A program made the translations under genes and the position numbers. Under the pieces are notes generated by a model. That model searched no databases, had not been told where the DNA came from, and saw nothing but the letters and a program-made list of their open reading frames with translations. A stretch of 64,000 nt of DNA. Origin: Hysterangium stoloniferum. Its lineage: Eukaryota > Basidiomycota > Agaricomycetes > Hysterangiales > Hysterangiaceae. Where the stretch lies: positions 94,003 to 158,002 of the forward strand of contig WHVD01000179.1 of assembly GCA_015178975.1 (NCBI GenBank), given 5' to 3'. Shown one piece after another: positions 10,946 through 21,736 of this stretch (positions within the stretch are counted from its first letter, which is position 1; each line of letters opens with the position of its first letter).

Positions 10946-11893
10946 TCATGCTACATTTATGGGGCTATGCTCCTGCCCACTTTCATTATCCTCCTTGTGG
11001 AGTCCTGCCACCTTGGGTACCCTGTCCTCATCCTCGCTGGGCTCCTTGGAACTCCCAACCTTGGGTTCTGCATACACATACCCACCATACTCCACCAAGA
11101 ATGCCCAGAACTCCCCTGTCCAGTCCCTGCAGCATCTCCACCACAGTCCCCTGCATCTGGTTGCTCTCTTCAAGCAACTGGTTCTGGGCTTATACACATG
11201 GTTATCTACCCCAAAACATCCTCCAAACCCCCAGGCCTGTCTGAGCCACCCACTTTCTATGCCACAGACCCTATGGCTTGTGAACCAGTGAGCACCTCAC
11301 TTTGAGGTGCACACATGGCCAACAGCCCAGACCCTGGACTTCCAGTAACAATCTGTGTTCTAGTCATTACAACCAGAACACTGCAGGTCATTCTTTGCCT
11401 CCAGGTGGACTGGATCCATTTTCCTTGTTTTCTGTTAGTGTGGTCAGTACCCAGATGTTCCTGTGGACCTGCCACTTACCGTTTGAGGGCTCTCAGCCTC
11501 CCCCTCAGACTCGGACTCCACTTCTACTGCCTTGCGCTACAAACCAAAAGTCAGTAAAGTTTGATTAGGTGAATCATTGGGACTTACCTTTCCCATGGCA
11601 ACTGCAGCCCTCTCCATGGCTGCTTTGGCATGCCCTGTGGCAACTCACACTGCCTCCTCCTCATCCTTTTCCCTCTGCTCCTCAGCCTCCTTCTCTGCAA
11701 CCAGTGCCACCTGGTACTCCCTCTCCAAGTCCTCCTCAGCCTTTTTGGCCTGCTTCTCCACTTCCTCCCTTTGTTGACACTGCTCCTCCCACTGTGCTAA
11801 GATTTGGACAGCAGTGAGTGGAGCACAATATAGGGAGCCCGTGGAAGGCCTGGCAGTGGTGATTGGTCTGCAAGGCATTGGTTTTGGGCCCAT
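10946..11893 (-). pseudogene. Family B antisense accessory gene, copy 1 (coiled coil + Cys6)
   Basis: This gene lies on the minus strand, convergent with pol, between the chromodomain end (10760) and the element's distal end. ATG is at 11891-11893. Exon 1 is 11588-11893 (306 bp), intron 1 is 11537-11587 (51 bp, GTAAGT...TAG), exon 2 is 11480-11536 (57 bp), and intron 2 is 11432-11479 (48 bp, GTAAGT...CAG with a CTAAC branch site). All four lengths equal those of the copy at 34857-35804. Exon 1 encodes a Glu/Lys/Gln-rich coiled coil. Exon 3 begins with C-x2-C-x6-C, and after a frameshift the second half, C-x2-C-x6-C, follows. A TATA box lies at 11946-11955. It is dead here through stops and frameshifts. 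The cysteine spacing fits a fungal Zn2Cys6 cluster, which suggests DNA binding; this is inference. Confidence 0.7.
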
Positions 11894-11945
11894 AATGAAC
11901 AGATGATGGGGATATAAAAAGAAGAAGAAATTTTATTATTTCAAA

Positions 11946-11956
11946 TTTTTATATAG
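11946..11956 (-). promoter_or_regulatory. TATA box of antisense gene copy 1
   Basis: On the minus strand the sequence reads CCTATATAAAAATT about 55 bases upstream of the ATG at 11893. The same box, with matching surrounding bases (GGTAAGG, then a GATGA/AATGA stretch), precedes the ATG of copy 2 at 34857. Conservation between two diverged copies supports a real promoter separate from the LTR. Confidence 0.65.
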
Positions 11957-12009
11957 GGTCATCATGTTTGAGCCTTACCTTCAAGATCCCATGACCTCTA
12001 GACACATGT

Positions 12010-12575
12010 GAATACAACTGATGATGGCACTGCTGAGATGAGTTTGGTAACATATTTGAGCTCCAGAAATGCCAGAGTCAAGTAGAGTAAGAACATGTTG
12101 GATTTGGCTGGAGGAGAGCTTTTTCATTGTGAGTAGGGTGATTGTGGGATTCCAACTTGTTGCTTTCATTGTATATACATTGAAGTGGAGTGGTCACATG
12201 ACTTTGTTGAACTTTATAAACAAAGTCATGTGACTAGGACATTTTGAACTTTAAAAATGTGTGCAACAAAACCCTTACAATGAGCTATTGGTTTGTGTGT
12301 GATGTGGACTTACGAAATAAGGATGTGGTGCATTGTGGCTGTGCATTTCTGGCAGGTATGATGTTGAAGTATATTACATAATATTTTTGGCATTTTACAG
12401 AATTTATTTCTGGAGGAATAGCCATGTCTTTCAAAAAGTACATAACATTGTAAGGGTTTTGTTGCCTACTGTATATTACATAATATTTTCAGCAATTTAC
12501 AGAATTTATTTCTGGAGGAATAGCCATGTCTTTCAAAAAGTGCAAAACATTGTAAGGGTTTTGTTGCCTACTGTA
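12010..12575 (-). mobile_element. Truncated Tc1/mariner element with duplicated terminus
   Basis: The minus strand from 12169 encodes a short N-terminal helix-turn-helix-like segment with KLSSSQIQHVLTLLDSGIS, as seen in Tc1-type transposases. To its right are the motif CAACAAAACCCTTACAATG (12266-12284) and, in inverse orientation, the terminus ending GTTGCCTACTG at 12573, directly followed by TA. The last 102 bp are present twice in tandem (12369-12470 and 12471-12572). The left end is missing where family B sequence begins. The element sits at the edge of Helitron 2 and cuts its reading frame. Confidence 0.5.
12192..12231. repeat. Perfect hairpin with CACATGAC arms
   Basis: The arms GTCACATGACTTTGTT and AACAAAGTCATGTGAC are exact reverse complements around a loop of about 11 bases. 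It lies just upstream of the Tc1-like N-terminal ORF and may be part of that element's terminal region. Confidence 0.6.
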
Positions 12576-14288
12576 TCCCTTGGACCCCCAACAAAAGAAA
12601 AAGGCAGTATCACCCTCTGACCAATACTATTAGCATCTGTATTGACATCCTGATTTGTAAATGCATCAACCACCTGGTTGTAGAGTTCTGCACATAATCT
12701 TGGTTGATTATCCCTCAGAAATCTCAATCTGTGCTGCTCTGTTATGGCCTAGGTATCGACAATACAGTATACTACTGGAATAGCTTTTGTGCATAAAACA
12801 GGGTCATGGCTTCATTTGCTCTGGGAAATAGGTGATAGGCATAATATTCACATTGGGTCACTTTATGCCTTTTATCTTCATCTTCACCTTCTTCATCCTG
12901 CTGTCCAGGCTGGGGCTGCCAATTTTGATTTGCATAGGAAATGTCCCATGACCAACCACACTCACCTCTGGGGAAGAGCATAACATAGTGAAGGGGTGTA
13001 TAAATGGCTTGTGCATCATATACATGATGGAACTGGCCTCCCCTTCTCTGAACAATAATATCCCTTGGATCACCATGACCTGTGTCACCCTCTCCAGGAA
13101 GAATGACTGCAAGTTCATCACTGGTTGGAAGGTTGTACTGTCGTGTGTCATTAAAAGCCTTGTAGCTCAGTCTAACATGTAATCTTGGAGTTCTGCCTGT
13201 GTCCTCAATCACTCATGTGCCTGGCGATAGAGTTCTATAAAAGGATTATATTGCTCCATCATATCCTGGAGGTCAGAAAAGGTTTGGTTGTTTAGGTTCT
13301 GATTGCCCTTGTGATTCTGCCTCTGCTGCAATGCCTGCCTCAGTCCATCCTCCTCTGCCAATGCAGGATCATGGATGTAAAGCTGAGCATAACTACGTGA
13401 TATGTACACCTTCTGTGTAAGGAATCAAGGCACCATGCTGGTGATACAATTCACCATGAATTTTGAAGACATATGGGCCACCACCACCTTGCAAGACAGA
13501 CTCATTCAAATTGACACCAAGTGATGTAAATGCAAATGCATTATTATATGCCCAAATATTTTTCCGAAATTCCTTGCCATTGTCTGTAGAATGGCTGGAG
13601 GTGGAGGCATAACAGGAGTGGAACCCATTGTAGCTGTGGTTGTGCAGCTGCATTTGCTGCTGGCGGATCATGCTAAATAGGTGGTAATGGATGCAGAGGT
13701 TGGTGGTGGTGTTATAGTGGTGCTAATTGCAAAATAGGTACTTGTGGGGCTGCATGTCTAAGTGGATGGTGATGCTGTGGTGGTGCCAATTGAAAAATGG
13801 ATGCCTGTGGTTGTACAGCTATATTTGCATTGGTATTCACCTGCGGTTGTTGAGGTATATTTGCATTTACATGTGTATGCTGAGAAGGTTGCAAAGCTGC
13901 TTGTAGAGCTTCAGCTTGAGCATGCATGGCAGCTACTGCAGCAGAGCCAAGTGGGGGTGGCACACCATGATTTGCAGGTCCAGGTCTATGTGGATTCTGT
14001 GGAGGCTGCAATGGTGGCAGAGGTGCATACTGGGGTGCAAGAGGATTTCTACCATGGTAGGGTAAGACCATAGGATGTCCAGGAACCAGAAATGGATCAT
14101 CATGAGATGGGCCTGCACTTACTGGAGGTTGTCGGAATGGTTGAGGAGGTAGTGGGATAGCATTTAACTAATTCTGCACATTAGAATGTTCATGGTGGAC
14201 AGTTGGAGAGGTCATTTGCAAATGCTGCCTACACTCCTCATCTCGCTCCTGCTGGTGATGGCATTCAGGTATTTGAGGAGGATCCATA
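12576..14288 (-). pseudogene. Helitron Rep/helicase remnant 2 (N-terminal half)
   Basis: On the minus strand an ATG at about 14288 (MDPPQIPECHHQQERDE) opens a Pro/Gln/His-rich N-terminus to about 13700. It is followed by the Helitron N-terminal domain: AFTSLGVNLNESV and FKIHGELYHQHGALIP (13400-13600), YAQLYIHDPAL (about 13380), then YNLPTSDELAVILPG, DIIVQRRGG, LHYVMLFPRGE, WSWDISYAN (12900-13120), and AELYNQVVDAF plus RVILPFSF.GGPR (12590-12700). The frame breaks at GGPR, where the Tc1-like terminus begins. Helicase sequence is therefore absent. Several frameshifts separate the pieces. It resembles Helitron 1 in domain order but is a distinct copy. Confidence 0.75.
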
Positions 14289-15589
14289 ATGGATAGATCA
14301 GCTGAATTGGGAGGGAGGGAGGGAATGTGAAATGCAAATAGTGTGCAGCAAAATCAGGAGGCCAAGAAAAATGTAAGAAATACACTGATATAAACTGTTT
14401 GATTGTTAGAAAAGTGCACAATAAATATCAAAAATTGAATTCACCTTGAATATTGCCTGACTATCTAGAAGCAGCCACAAACAATAGTAGGGGCAGAAGG
14501 ATGTCAAATTTGAAAGAGTAGACAAATCCAGAGTCTAATCCAAGGAAAAGGTCCAGAGAAAACTCCAATAAAATATGATCAGGAGAGCTATATGGCTTAT
14601 CTGGAACCTAGCCAAGTTCCCACCAGAATGGAACACCAAAGAGGGAAATTGCCACGAGACAGTGCAAAGATAGGAAGGCTTATTTGTGACCCCTCAGTCA
14701 ATGTACAAATCCAAAGATTAATGCATGTGACCAGGTGAAGCCCCTTGCACTGCTAAGTGAGGGAGGTACTTGACAACAGCAATCTAAGGCTGTGCAGGTG
14801 CACTTCACACTCAATAAGCTTGTTCAACCTGTAAGGTACACCTCCTCCAACTGGCAAGCACATCACTGATACAGAAGAAATCTTGCAGAGAATGAGTCCT
14901 AAAATAGTCCAAAAAGCAAAAATAAATTGTAAATATTTTTGAGCTAAGAAATAGCATCTAAAATAACATACCTGGAGATTTATACAAGAGGAGAGAAAGG
15001 GTGACAGGGCCAAAAAGGTGGCACAAAGGGGCCAACTATTATCAAATAATATATTTTAATTTATTAAACCAAGCAAAAAATGAATTAATTAAAGGCCAGG
15101 ACTCACCTTGTACCTTTAGAAAGCACTCAATAGAAGAGGAGGAATATAGCAATTAAGCAGGGAGAGGTAGAGGGAGAGGGATTGAAGTAAAAGAAACTAA
15201 AATAGCCTGAGAAAGCATAGAAAAAAAGATTAAATATTTTATAGCAATGTAAATGGATGATAAACATACATGAAGACAGTATATATCGTTCAGAGAGTGG
15301 ACTACAAAATTTAGAGGCACAGAAAAGTGTGGAAAGAGGGCAAAACTGGCTGCATAGATATTATTTAATTATTAAAAAGGCAAAAATAGAAAGAAATAAA
15401 TGCAGGACTCCACACACCTTTAATAACACCCTAATATCTCAGAGAATTGTTTCAAGAAGACTCTTCAACAATATAGGCAGTAGAGCATTGGGGGGGAGGG
15501 AGAGGAAGTGGGAGATAGGAGTAGCAGCATTGAGGTTTACAGTGGACTTCCAGTGTTCCATGGAGCATGGGAACCTGGGCCGAAATTGC
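14289..15589. other. AT-rich stretch, no gene recognised
   Basis: This lies upstream of the Helitron 2 start codon and may include its 5' terminus. I see no convincing ORF, only short purine-rich runs such as GGGAGAGGTAGAGGGAGAGGG near 15160 (with no longer repeat). No terminal hairpin was identified. Confidence 0.3.
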
Positions 15590-15594
15590 CCCTG

Positions 15595-15715
15595 CCCTGA
15601 GAGAATACTCCCACGCACATCACAGAATACTTCCATGCATGTCAGAATACTCCCACACACATCACAGAATACTCCCATGATGTCACAAAAGCTCCCATGG
15701 TGGAAGAAATACTCC
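15595..15715. repeat. Imperfect tandem repeat around AGAATACTCCCA
   Basis: The unit AGAATACT(C/T)CCA(C/T)... recurs four to five times with spacing of about 20-30 bases between 15600 and 15715. It is non-coding and lies at the end of the region that resembles a family C LTR. Confidence 0.5.
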
Positions 15716-15732
15716 CAAGCATGCCAAACGGC

Positions 15733-16598
15733 CTTGAACCTTCATGTTCAAGCCAAAGGTTGGAACCCTTGTCTCAGAGAGGGGAATCACATGGTAAATA
15801 AAGGGTAAAAAATAAGTAGAATATGAGGTCATTATGACCTAAATAATGACCTCATAAAATAAATAAATGGTTAAATATTTAGCTTTCAAAATGCATATTA
15901 GGAGGGCCAAGTTTCCAATAAAATCATCTTATCACACACACATTTTACTGCACAGCTCAGAAGCTTATCTAATCATCCTAAGGACAATAATAGCCTTAGT
16001 CTGATACACTAACTGCAAGCACCTACATTTGCAGAATCTTGAATCTTTGTCAGCAACTCTTGAACTTAGCTAATCATCTAAGTTCCCCCAGCCTCACAGC
16101 TACCCTTTTGGCTTATTAATTACATAATAAACCTAATAAGTATCTAAGTATCCTTACTGAAATTCCCTGCCAATATTAGATTATTCAAGGCCCAGCCCTA
16201 AGTTTATTGAATTAATCAAGTACAAGCACTCAGATAATCCAATACAAATTACTTTCTCTATTAATAAATTATTTAACACCTTGTTAAATTACTATTAATA
16301 GTTACAAATAAGCATACAAGAATCTGAAGCTTTATATTAAGTGTCTGCTAAGGTACTGTGCATATATTCAGCTTCTAGCCCCTATTCTCAAGGAATAGTT
16401 CTTTTATTTGCTAAAAGAGTCATATATTGTTCTATAATAATCAAAATAAGCATTGATTTGAGTTGTTTAAGCTTAATAACACAGCTCATTAATCTATCAG
16501 TATTTAAATTATTGGACCTTTGCTTATTTTATTGTTGAAGCTCTGTGACACTATAGCATATATCGAGCTATCTAAGAGAAACCCCTGAATGCATTACA
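15733..16598 (-). mobile_element. Family C LTR fragment (reverse orientation)
   Basis: This is the reverse complement of bases 55311 to about 56173 in the solo LTR at 55311-56572. The right end reads GCATTACA at 16598, which is the reverse complement of the family C start TGTAATGTATTC. Similarity stops at about 15733 while the other copy continues for another 400 bases, so this is either truncated or a variant. The right flank at 16599 is family B protease sequence. Confidence 0.65.
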
Positions 16599-16735
16599 AC
16601 TACCAAGTCAATCAACAGATTGTGTTAGGTTAGCCAGTTGTCCTAGGATGACTGAGTAACTTGAATCCAACTGCATCGCATAGAAAGTGACTGCCTGAGA
16701 AAGAAAGAGTGTGTGTAGTTGTGGGGGGGGGCTAC
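16599..16735 (-). pseudogene. Family B protease-region fragment
   Basis: The minus strand matches the sequence at 45710-45850, the region just after the protease DSG motif where the protein reads ...VTFYVTQLDSS...LGHNWL. Only about 130 bases remain, bounded on the left by the family C LTR and on the right by decayed LTR sequence. Confidence 0.5.
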
Positions 16736-17130
16736 AGTTGTTTGGATGGTTTCTTTCTTGAAGGCATGGTTAAGACAATCTGCAGGATTTGATCAGAAAA
16801 TACTATCAAGTGTGGGGCTCATGGGTGGATCTCTGGGGGAAACCTGGGGAAGTTCCATTGAAGGACTTGGCTTCAGCTGATGTGCTGTGCCCTTGCAAGA
16901 TCATGTTGTCCAACTTCAGACAGGAGTAGATGGGAAACCTGTGGGTTCTGAGAATACACTGAGGCAGATACTAAGTCAAAGCTAAGTTGAAACTAAGTTG
17001 ATTTTCTGATCAGATTGTAAGTACAGATAGTAGCTAGACTATATAGACTAGTATATTATTGTACTACATATCCAGAGATACAAAAGGACATAACAGGCAT
17101 ACTGTTAAGAGACATGTGTCGAGCTTATCA

Positions 17131-17753
17131 GAGGGTGTGAAGAGTGGTGGAAGTTCTAACCATTCTATATACGAAGAATATCAACCATTTAGGTATGACA
17201 TGACGATGTATTGACTATCTAAGTCTAATACAGACCAAACACGTATTGACTGTTTAGTTCAATATGGTCAAGTGAATTAGCTATCTAAAGTAGAATAGAG
17301 AGCTAAAATGAATAAAGGAGAATCTACTGTAAAGTATGATTCTGAATGACTGCTTGAGTGTTGAAGAGAATAATGAGAGAGTCAAATAACAGAGTAGTGT
17401 GGATGTAGTCTGCGCGGATTGAGATAATGGTTTGAGTTTCGACTAGTATAGTTCAAAGCTCTTATTGCACTAGTAGTTAAAGCCGGTATGTGACAGTCGA
17501 GACAATACCCCAATCACAACTTACATAAATTGTGGGTAAAAAGTGTCTGAGTTCTAACTATCGGTGCTAGAATACATAGGTCTGGCATGTATGTCCCCAC
17601 AAGAGTCAATGTACCAAATGCACAGGTCATCGAACTAAATACAGTATATGCGTATAATAAAATAGAGAGAAAATAGAAATAATAATGGAAATATAGTGTG
17701 GGCTTGTCCAGACTATATTTCGGAGTATATTTTGCAGTACCTCTCACAGAGGG
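17131..17753 (-). mobile_element. Family A solo LTR inside family B LTR
   Basis: The LTR spans 17136-17748 (613 bp), begins TGTGAAGAGTGGTGG and ends CTCTCACA. GAGGG lies at 17131-17135 and at 17749-17753. It is similar in sequence and orientation to the LTRs at 2372 and 28663. Confidence 0.9.
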
Positions 17754-18124
17754 TTTCTGGAGAAACCCGTGGGAAAGCCAGTAGGACTTGGCTTCAGCTT
17801 ATAGGCTGCGCCCTTGTGAGATTGTGTCATCCAATTTCAGATGGGTGAATGGGAATCCCAGGGAGTCTGGGAGTAGTTGGTGGGTTGTGAGGTTGGAGGG
17901 TTGACTGTGGGAATCCCGCAGAAGTCAAGGGGTAAGACGGAGATGAGTCAGAGGTTGTGTGATAGATAGGTTGGAGCCCATAGGCCCTGATGAGGTAAAT
18001 AGTGGTGTGTTTCAAAGAGGAGATTAGAGCGGAAAATGTACTGAGATTACTGGGGAGAATCTAAGCTGATTTTCTGACTGGATTGTATGTACAATATCTG
18101 CCAGACTATATAGACTGTGGAATG

Positions 18125-19709
18125 TACAGTGGCTTTGAAAACTGTCCCAATGTTTTGGTAATTCTCAATAAATGCTTTATAACCTACCAAATAAATTTTC
18201 TAAAGTAGTGAGAATATTCTCACATATACCTTAGCATACTAGCTTTGTTATACCCAAATACTACATAATATAGATGGATATTGGTGTCACAGTGAATATT
18301 TAAAAATGACCAATCATTGGGACAGTTTTGCAACCACTCTTTTTGGATCAGATATCTTGTTATTCTAGTACTTTGTATGGCCTCCCTTAGCCTTTATTAC
18401 AGCATAAAATCTTCTCGGCATACTTTCTATCAGTTTCTGACACTCCTGAGGCTCAATATTTGGCCATTCCACTTTCACCCTCTCCTATAACTCCCAAACT
18501 CCCTTTGGTAGTGAAGGATATTTCTGGAGCTGTTTCTTCAGGTGAAACCAAAGATTTTCTTTGGGATTCAGGTCAGGAGACTGTGCTGGCCAGTCTAACA
18601 CCTGAATATGATTTTCAGAAAACCATTTTTGTGCCATCTTGGATGTGTGTTTAGGATGATTATCCTGCTGGAAAATGGCCTCACCTGCTGGAATCTTCAA
18701 ATATTCAATGCTCTGGGACAAATGCTGAGCCAGGATCTCCACATATTGTGCAGAATCCATCCTTCCTTCAATATTCCTACTCCATTCCAATCTATAAAGC
18801 CCCACATCATGATATTTTCACCTCCATACTTGACTGTAAGTTGGGTTGTCCTATCAGAAAGTGGTTATCCAGCTTTCTTCCATGCATATTGATGTCCATC
18901 TGACCCAATCTTATTGATCTTGGTCTCATAAGACCACAAGACCCTTTTCCAATCATCCACAGTCCAGTTTTGGTACATACTTGAGGGCAAAGCTTAACCT
19001 GGCTTTCTATGTTGAGCCTTGAGCAAGGGCCTTTTTGCTTTGACTACAGCTTTTAAACCATGCTGTTTCAAGATCATCCTAACTTTTTTGGATGAGACAT
19101 GGGATTCATTGATGGAATTGATGAAGTGTGTGGCCTGGATAGCATTATCTAGCTTCCCAGAAGTGATTTGATATATGTATGATCCTCTGGTCAGTAGGAT
19201 AAAGCTTGGAAGGACATCCTCCTTTCAGGTTTTCTTTGTCTATGTCCATCTCCTGAGCAATTCCACTGATAGTAGACTTGCTAACACCTGTTGTAGAGTC
19301 TACATTCCTATTGGAGAGTCCATTTTGTAGGAGGGAGATGGCTTGTTCTCTTTTGAGAGGGGAAATAGCTTTCATGATAAGAATGATAGTTAAATGTGAC
19401 ATTTCATGTCACATATTAATTACAACATCAAGTAGATGTCACATAATCTTTCCTGTAATTTTCCTATGATATAATGAAATGTGTGAAAAGAGAGGGTTGC
19501 AAAACTGTCCCAATGATTGGTCATTTTTAAATATTCACTGTGACACCGATATCCATCAATATTATGTAATATTTGGGTATATCAAAGTTAGTATGCTAAG
19601 GTATATGTGAGAATATGTATGTTTACTATTTTAGAAAATTTATTTGGTAGGTTATAAATCATTTATTGAGAATTACCAAAACATTGGGACAGTTTTGGAA
19701 GCCACTGTA
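18125..19709 (-). mobile_element. Tc1 element, complete ends, dead transposase
   Basis: The element spans 18127-19707 (1581 bp), begins CAGTGGCTT and ends in its complement, flanked by TA on both sides. The inverted repeats are about 220 bp long. Each holds AAAACTGTCCCAATG at its outer end and the inverted motif CATTGGGACAGTTTT at its inner end. The minus strand carries a broken DD34E transposase. It lies inside the family B solo LTR. Confidence 0.9.
18485..19402 (-). pseudogene. Tc1-type DD34E transposase, catalytically dead
   Basis: The product starts near 19402 (MSHLTIILIMKAISPLKRE), with a helix-turn-helix segment (RNVDSTTGVSKSTISGIA). Stops follow near 19145 and 18996. The catalytic region reads WKRVLWSYETKINK near 18930, where the first catalytic Asp expected before Glu is Tyr. 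The second Asp (IFQQDNHPKHTS) and the Glu (PDLNPKENLW) are present and separated by 34 residues, as in the Tc1 group. The missing first Asp and the stops mean it cannot act. Confidence 0.85.
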
Positions 19710-20350
19710 TGTCATACCAAATCCAGTAATAATGAAATCCAAACTAGTAATCATGAAACGAGATAAGTAAACACCAAGGTTGGTGTTAGGAATGGAATGG
19801 AGCAGAGCAGAGTCTGAAATGTGATAGGTCATTAGACCATAATGGGAATGGGGTGGGAGTGGAGTCCAAAACATGACAGGACATTTAACCATAATGGGAA
19901 TGGGGCTCAGTTAGAGGGCTGATGGGTTTTCCGATCGGGGTCCAGTGACTGGTATGTGGGACAGGGTCAGAGATAGACAGGTGTGCGGGTATTCCGGTGA
20001 CTGATACATGAAGTGACAAAGGTTGAGCATGGACAGGTCTGATGTCTGGAGTCCGGTGGGTATTCTGGTAAACTGATGACTGATGCATGTAGGGTGTGGC
20101 TGCATATAAGTTAGTGCCCAGAGTCCGGTGGGTTTTCTGGTCATAACACATACAATAAGACAATAAACCAGATATCAAACAGATGAGTAAACAAGGGGCA
20201 GACTGATCCAGGTGTGAAATGGGCAAAGATGGATTGGGAACAAGGGGTCCAGGATGTCTGGGAGGAGTCCCGTGGCTGGTTCATATGGTATAGAGAGTTG
20301 GATATCTATGGGGTGGGTTCCATGTCACAGCATGTTTCCCAGTCCTAACA

Positions 20351-21736
20351 CTTTAACACAAAGAGGGGCAATCTAAGTCAATATTTGAACTAAAGAAATA
20401 TACCATACATAATGGGGTTGTTATATAAAAGTGCAATAGATGATCAGAAGGCCAATCAAGGAAGCAAGAAGTTGTGATGGGTCAAGGGAAGCAGGGAAAA
20501 GAACAAGGATCAAACTGAAACCAAATGTGATGAAACACAACTATTATAAAGGTTGTGAGGTGGTAAATAATCTGTCCACATAGAACAGGTGATGGTAGAG
20601 TGTCGGGACACAATGACCAAACAGGTAATCAATAGAAAAACAGGCATTGGGGTGCCACAGGTGGTGACACCATAGTCAGGGGGACCAATAGCAGAGTGCC
20701 AGAGATGACAAGAGTAAAACCAAGTTGTGGAAGTCTCAATGGTAAGGAACCTAACAGTACATTTCCAAAGCAAGAGATTCCCAAAACTCTTATAGCAGTG
20801 TAGAATACCTGGAAAGAAACAATGCTCAATAACACTAATGAATAGAGAGATTTGACTCAGGAATTGCAGAGGTTGTTTGTTGAGGCTCAAAATTTCTTCA
20901 AACTCCAACATTGAGTCTCGCTGTGTCTGCAATGAATATACTCACTACCATTCTATTCGGGTGCCACACACTGTGTTGTGAAAGGTGGACAATTGATGTG
21001 AATATACACTTTGGCTTCAAACTCAAACATAGCGATATTTTGAATGGTAATACTTAAAATACCATTTTAAATGATACAATGTGCGGTCTCTGAACTCACA
21101 CAATATACAATGCTAAAAAATAATGAAATGGACGGAAAAATAGAAAAATAGACAAGAACCCCATAATATATCATTCAAAAGTATTGTCACCATAATAAAG
21201 TATTTAGAATAAATGGTAGTGTCGTACTTTCGCCGCACGAATATTTTTCACGCCACTCGCCAGTGTGACTATCTTAAATTGCGTGTGACCACTGGGGACT
21301 TTTTATTTTTCAAAATGCAATTGCGGTCATACCATAGATAGAATAGACACGTACAAAAATGACGCCATAAATAACAAAAAGCCAAATATGTATACAAAAT
21401 ATACAAAGATATGTCTCCGTATCCGTACCAAAGCGGTGGTAAAAAGTCCAATCAAGTCTCGAGTGGCTTTCACTCAACAACTCAACCGAACACCCCCCCT
21501 TGACAAAAAAAAAAAAAACAGAAAAGGTAATACAAAACAACCCACCACGCGTGTGTGCCGTTTTAAAAAAAAACATGATGGGGAGAACAAGAGGACAGCA
21601 AAGGAACGGGGCAGAAAAGCGGTCCATGAACAGTAAAACGTACACCACGTACACCGGCACCCGTCACTTCTGCGCGATGTGAATGTCCCACATCAGACCA
21701 ACACTCAACAACACCCCAACACCCAACACGGAGCAC
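20351..21736. other. Intergenic sequence 3' of the C2H2 gene
   Basis: There is no terminal repeat or transposase motif. The last part, near the gene stop at 21737, has a purine-rich A run (21501-21520, GACAAAAAAAAAAAAAACAG type) and could include the 3' UTR. The 20351-20940 part is AT-rich and may be decayed repeat. Confidence 0.3.

Larger units (their letters stand above)
17098..20153 (-). mobile_element. Family B solo LTR carrying two nested insertions
   Basis: The LTR starts TGTTAAGAG at 17103 and ends GTCATAACA at 20148, with CATAC at 17098-17102 and 20149-20153. Inside it are a family A solo LTR (17136-17748, GAGGG duplication) and a Tc1 element (18127-19707, TA duplication). Removing both leaves about 845 bp, close to the 839 bp of the B LTR at 7926-8764. 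The left 33 bases outside the A insertion read straight into the sequence after it, so the order of events is clear. Confidence 0.85.
16800..20350 (-). repeat. Older family B-like LTR hosting younger insertions
   Basis: Reverse-oriented, diverged LTR sequence runs from about 16800 (GGAAACCTGGGGAAG, then a CTTGGCTTCAGCT core at about 16869) to 17102. It resumes at 20154 and ends in AGTCCTAACA at 20350. The interval between is a younger B solo LTR with its own nested insertions. The left end is not sharp and no target duplication was found, so this older layer is less certain than the inner ones. Confidence 0.45.

Noticed and set aside
15257-15808. Plus-strand frame of about 183 codons
   Set aside because: It crosses the AGAATACTCCCA repeat and the end of a family C LTR and has no recognisable motif. 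It is not supported as a gene.
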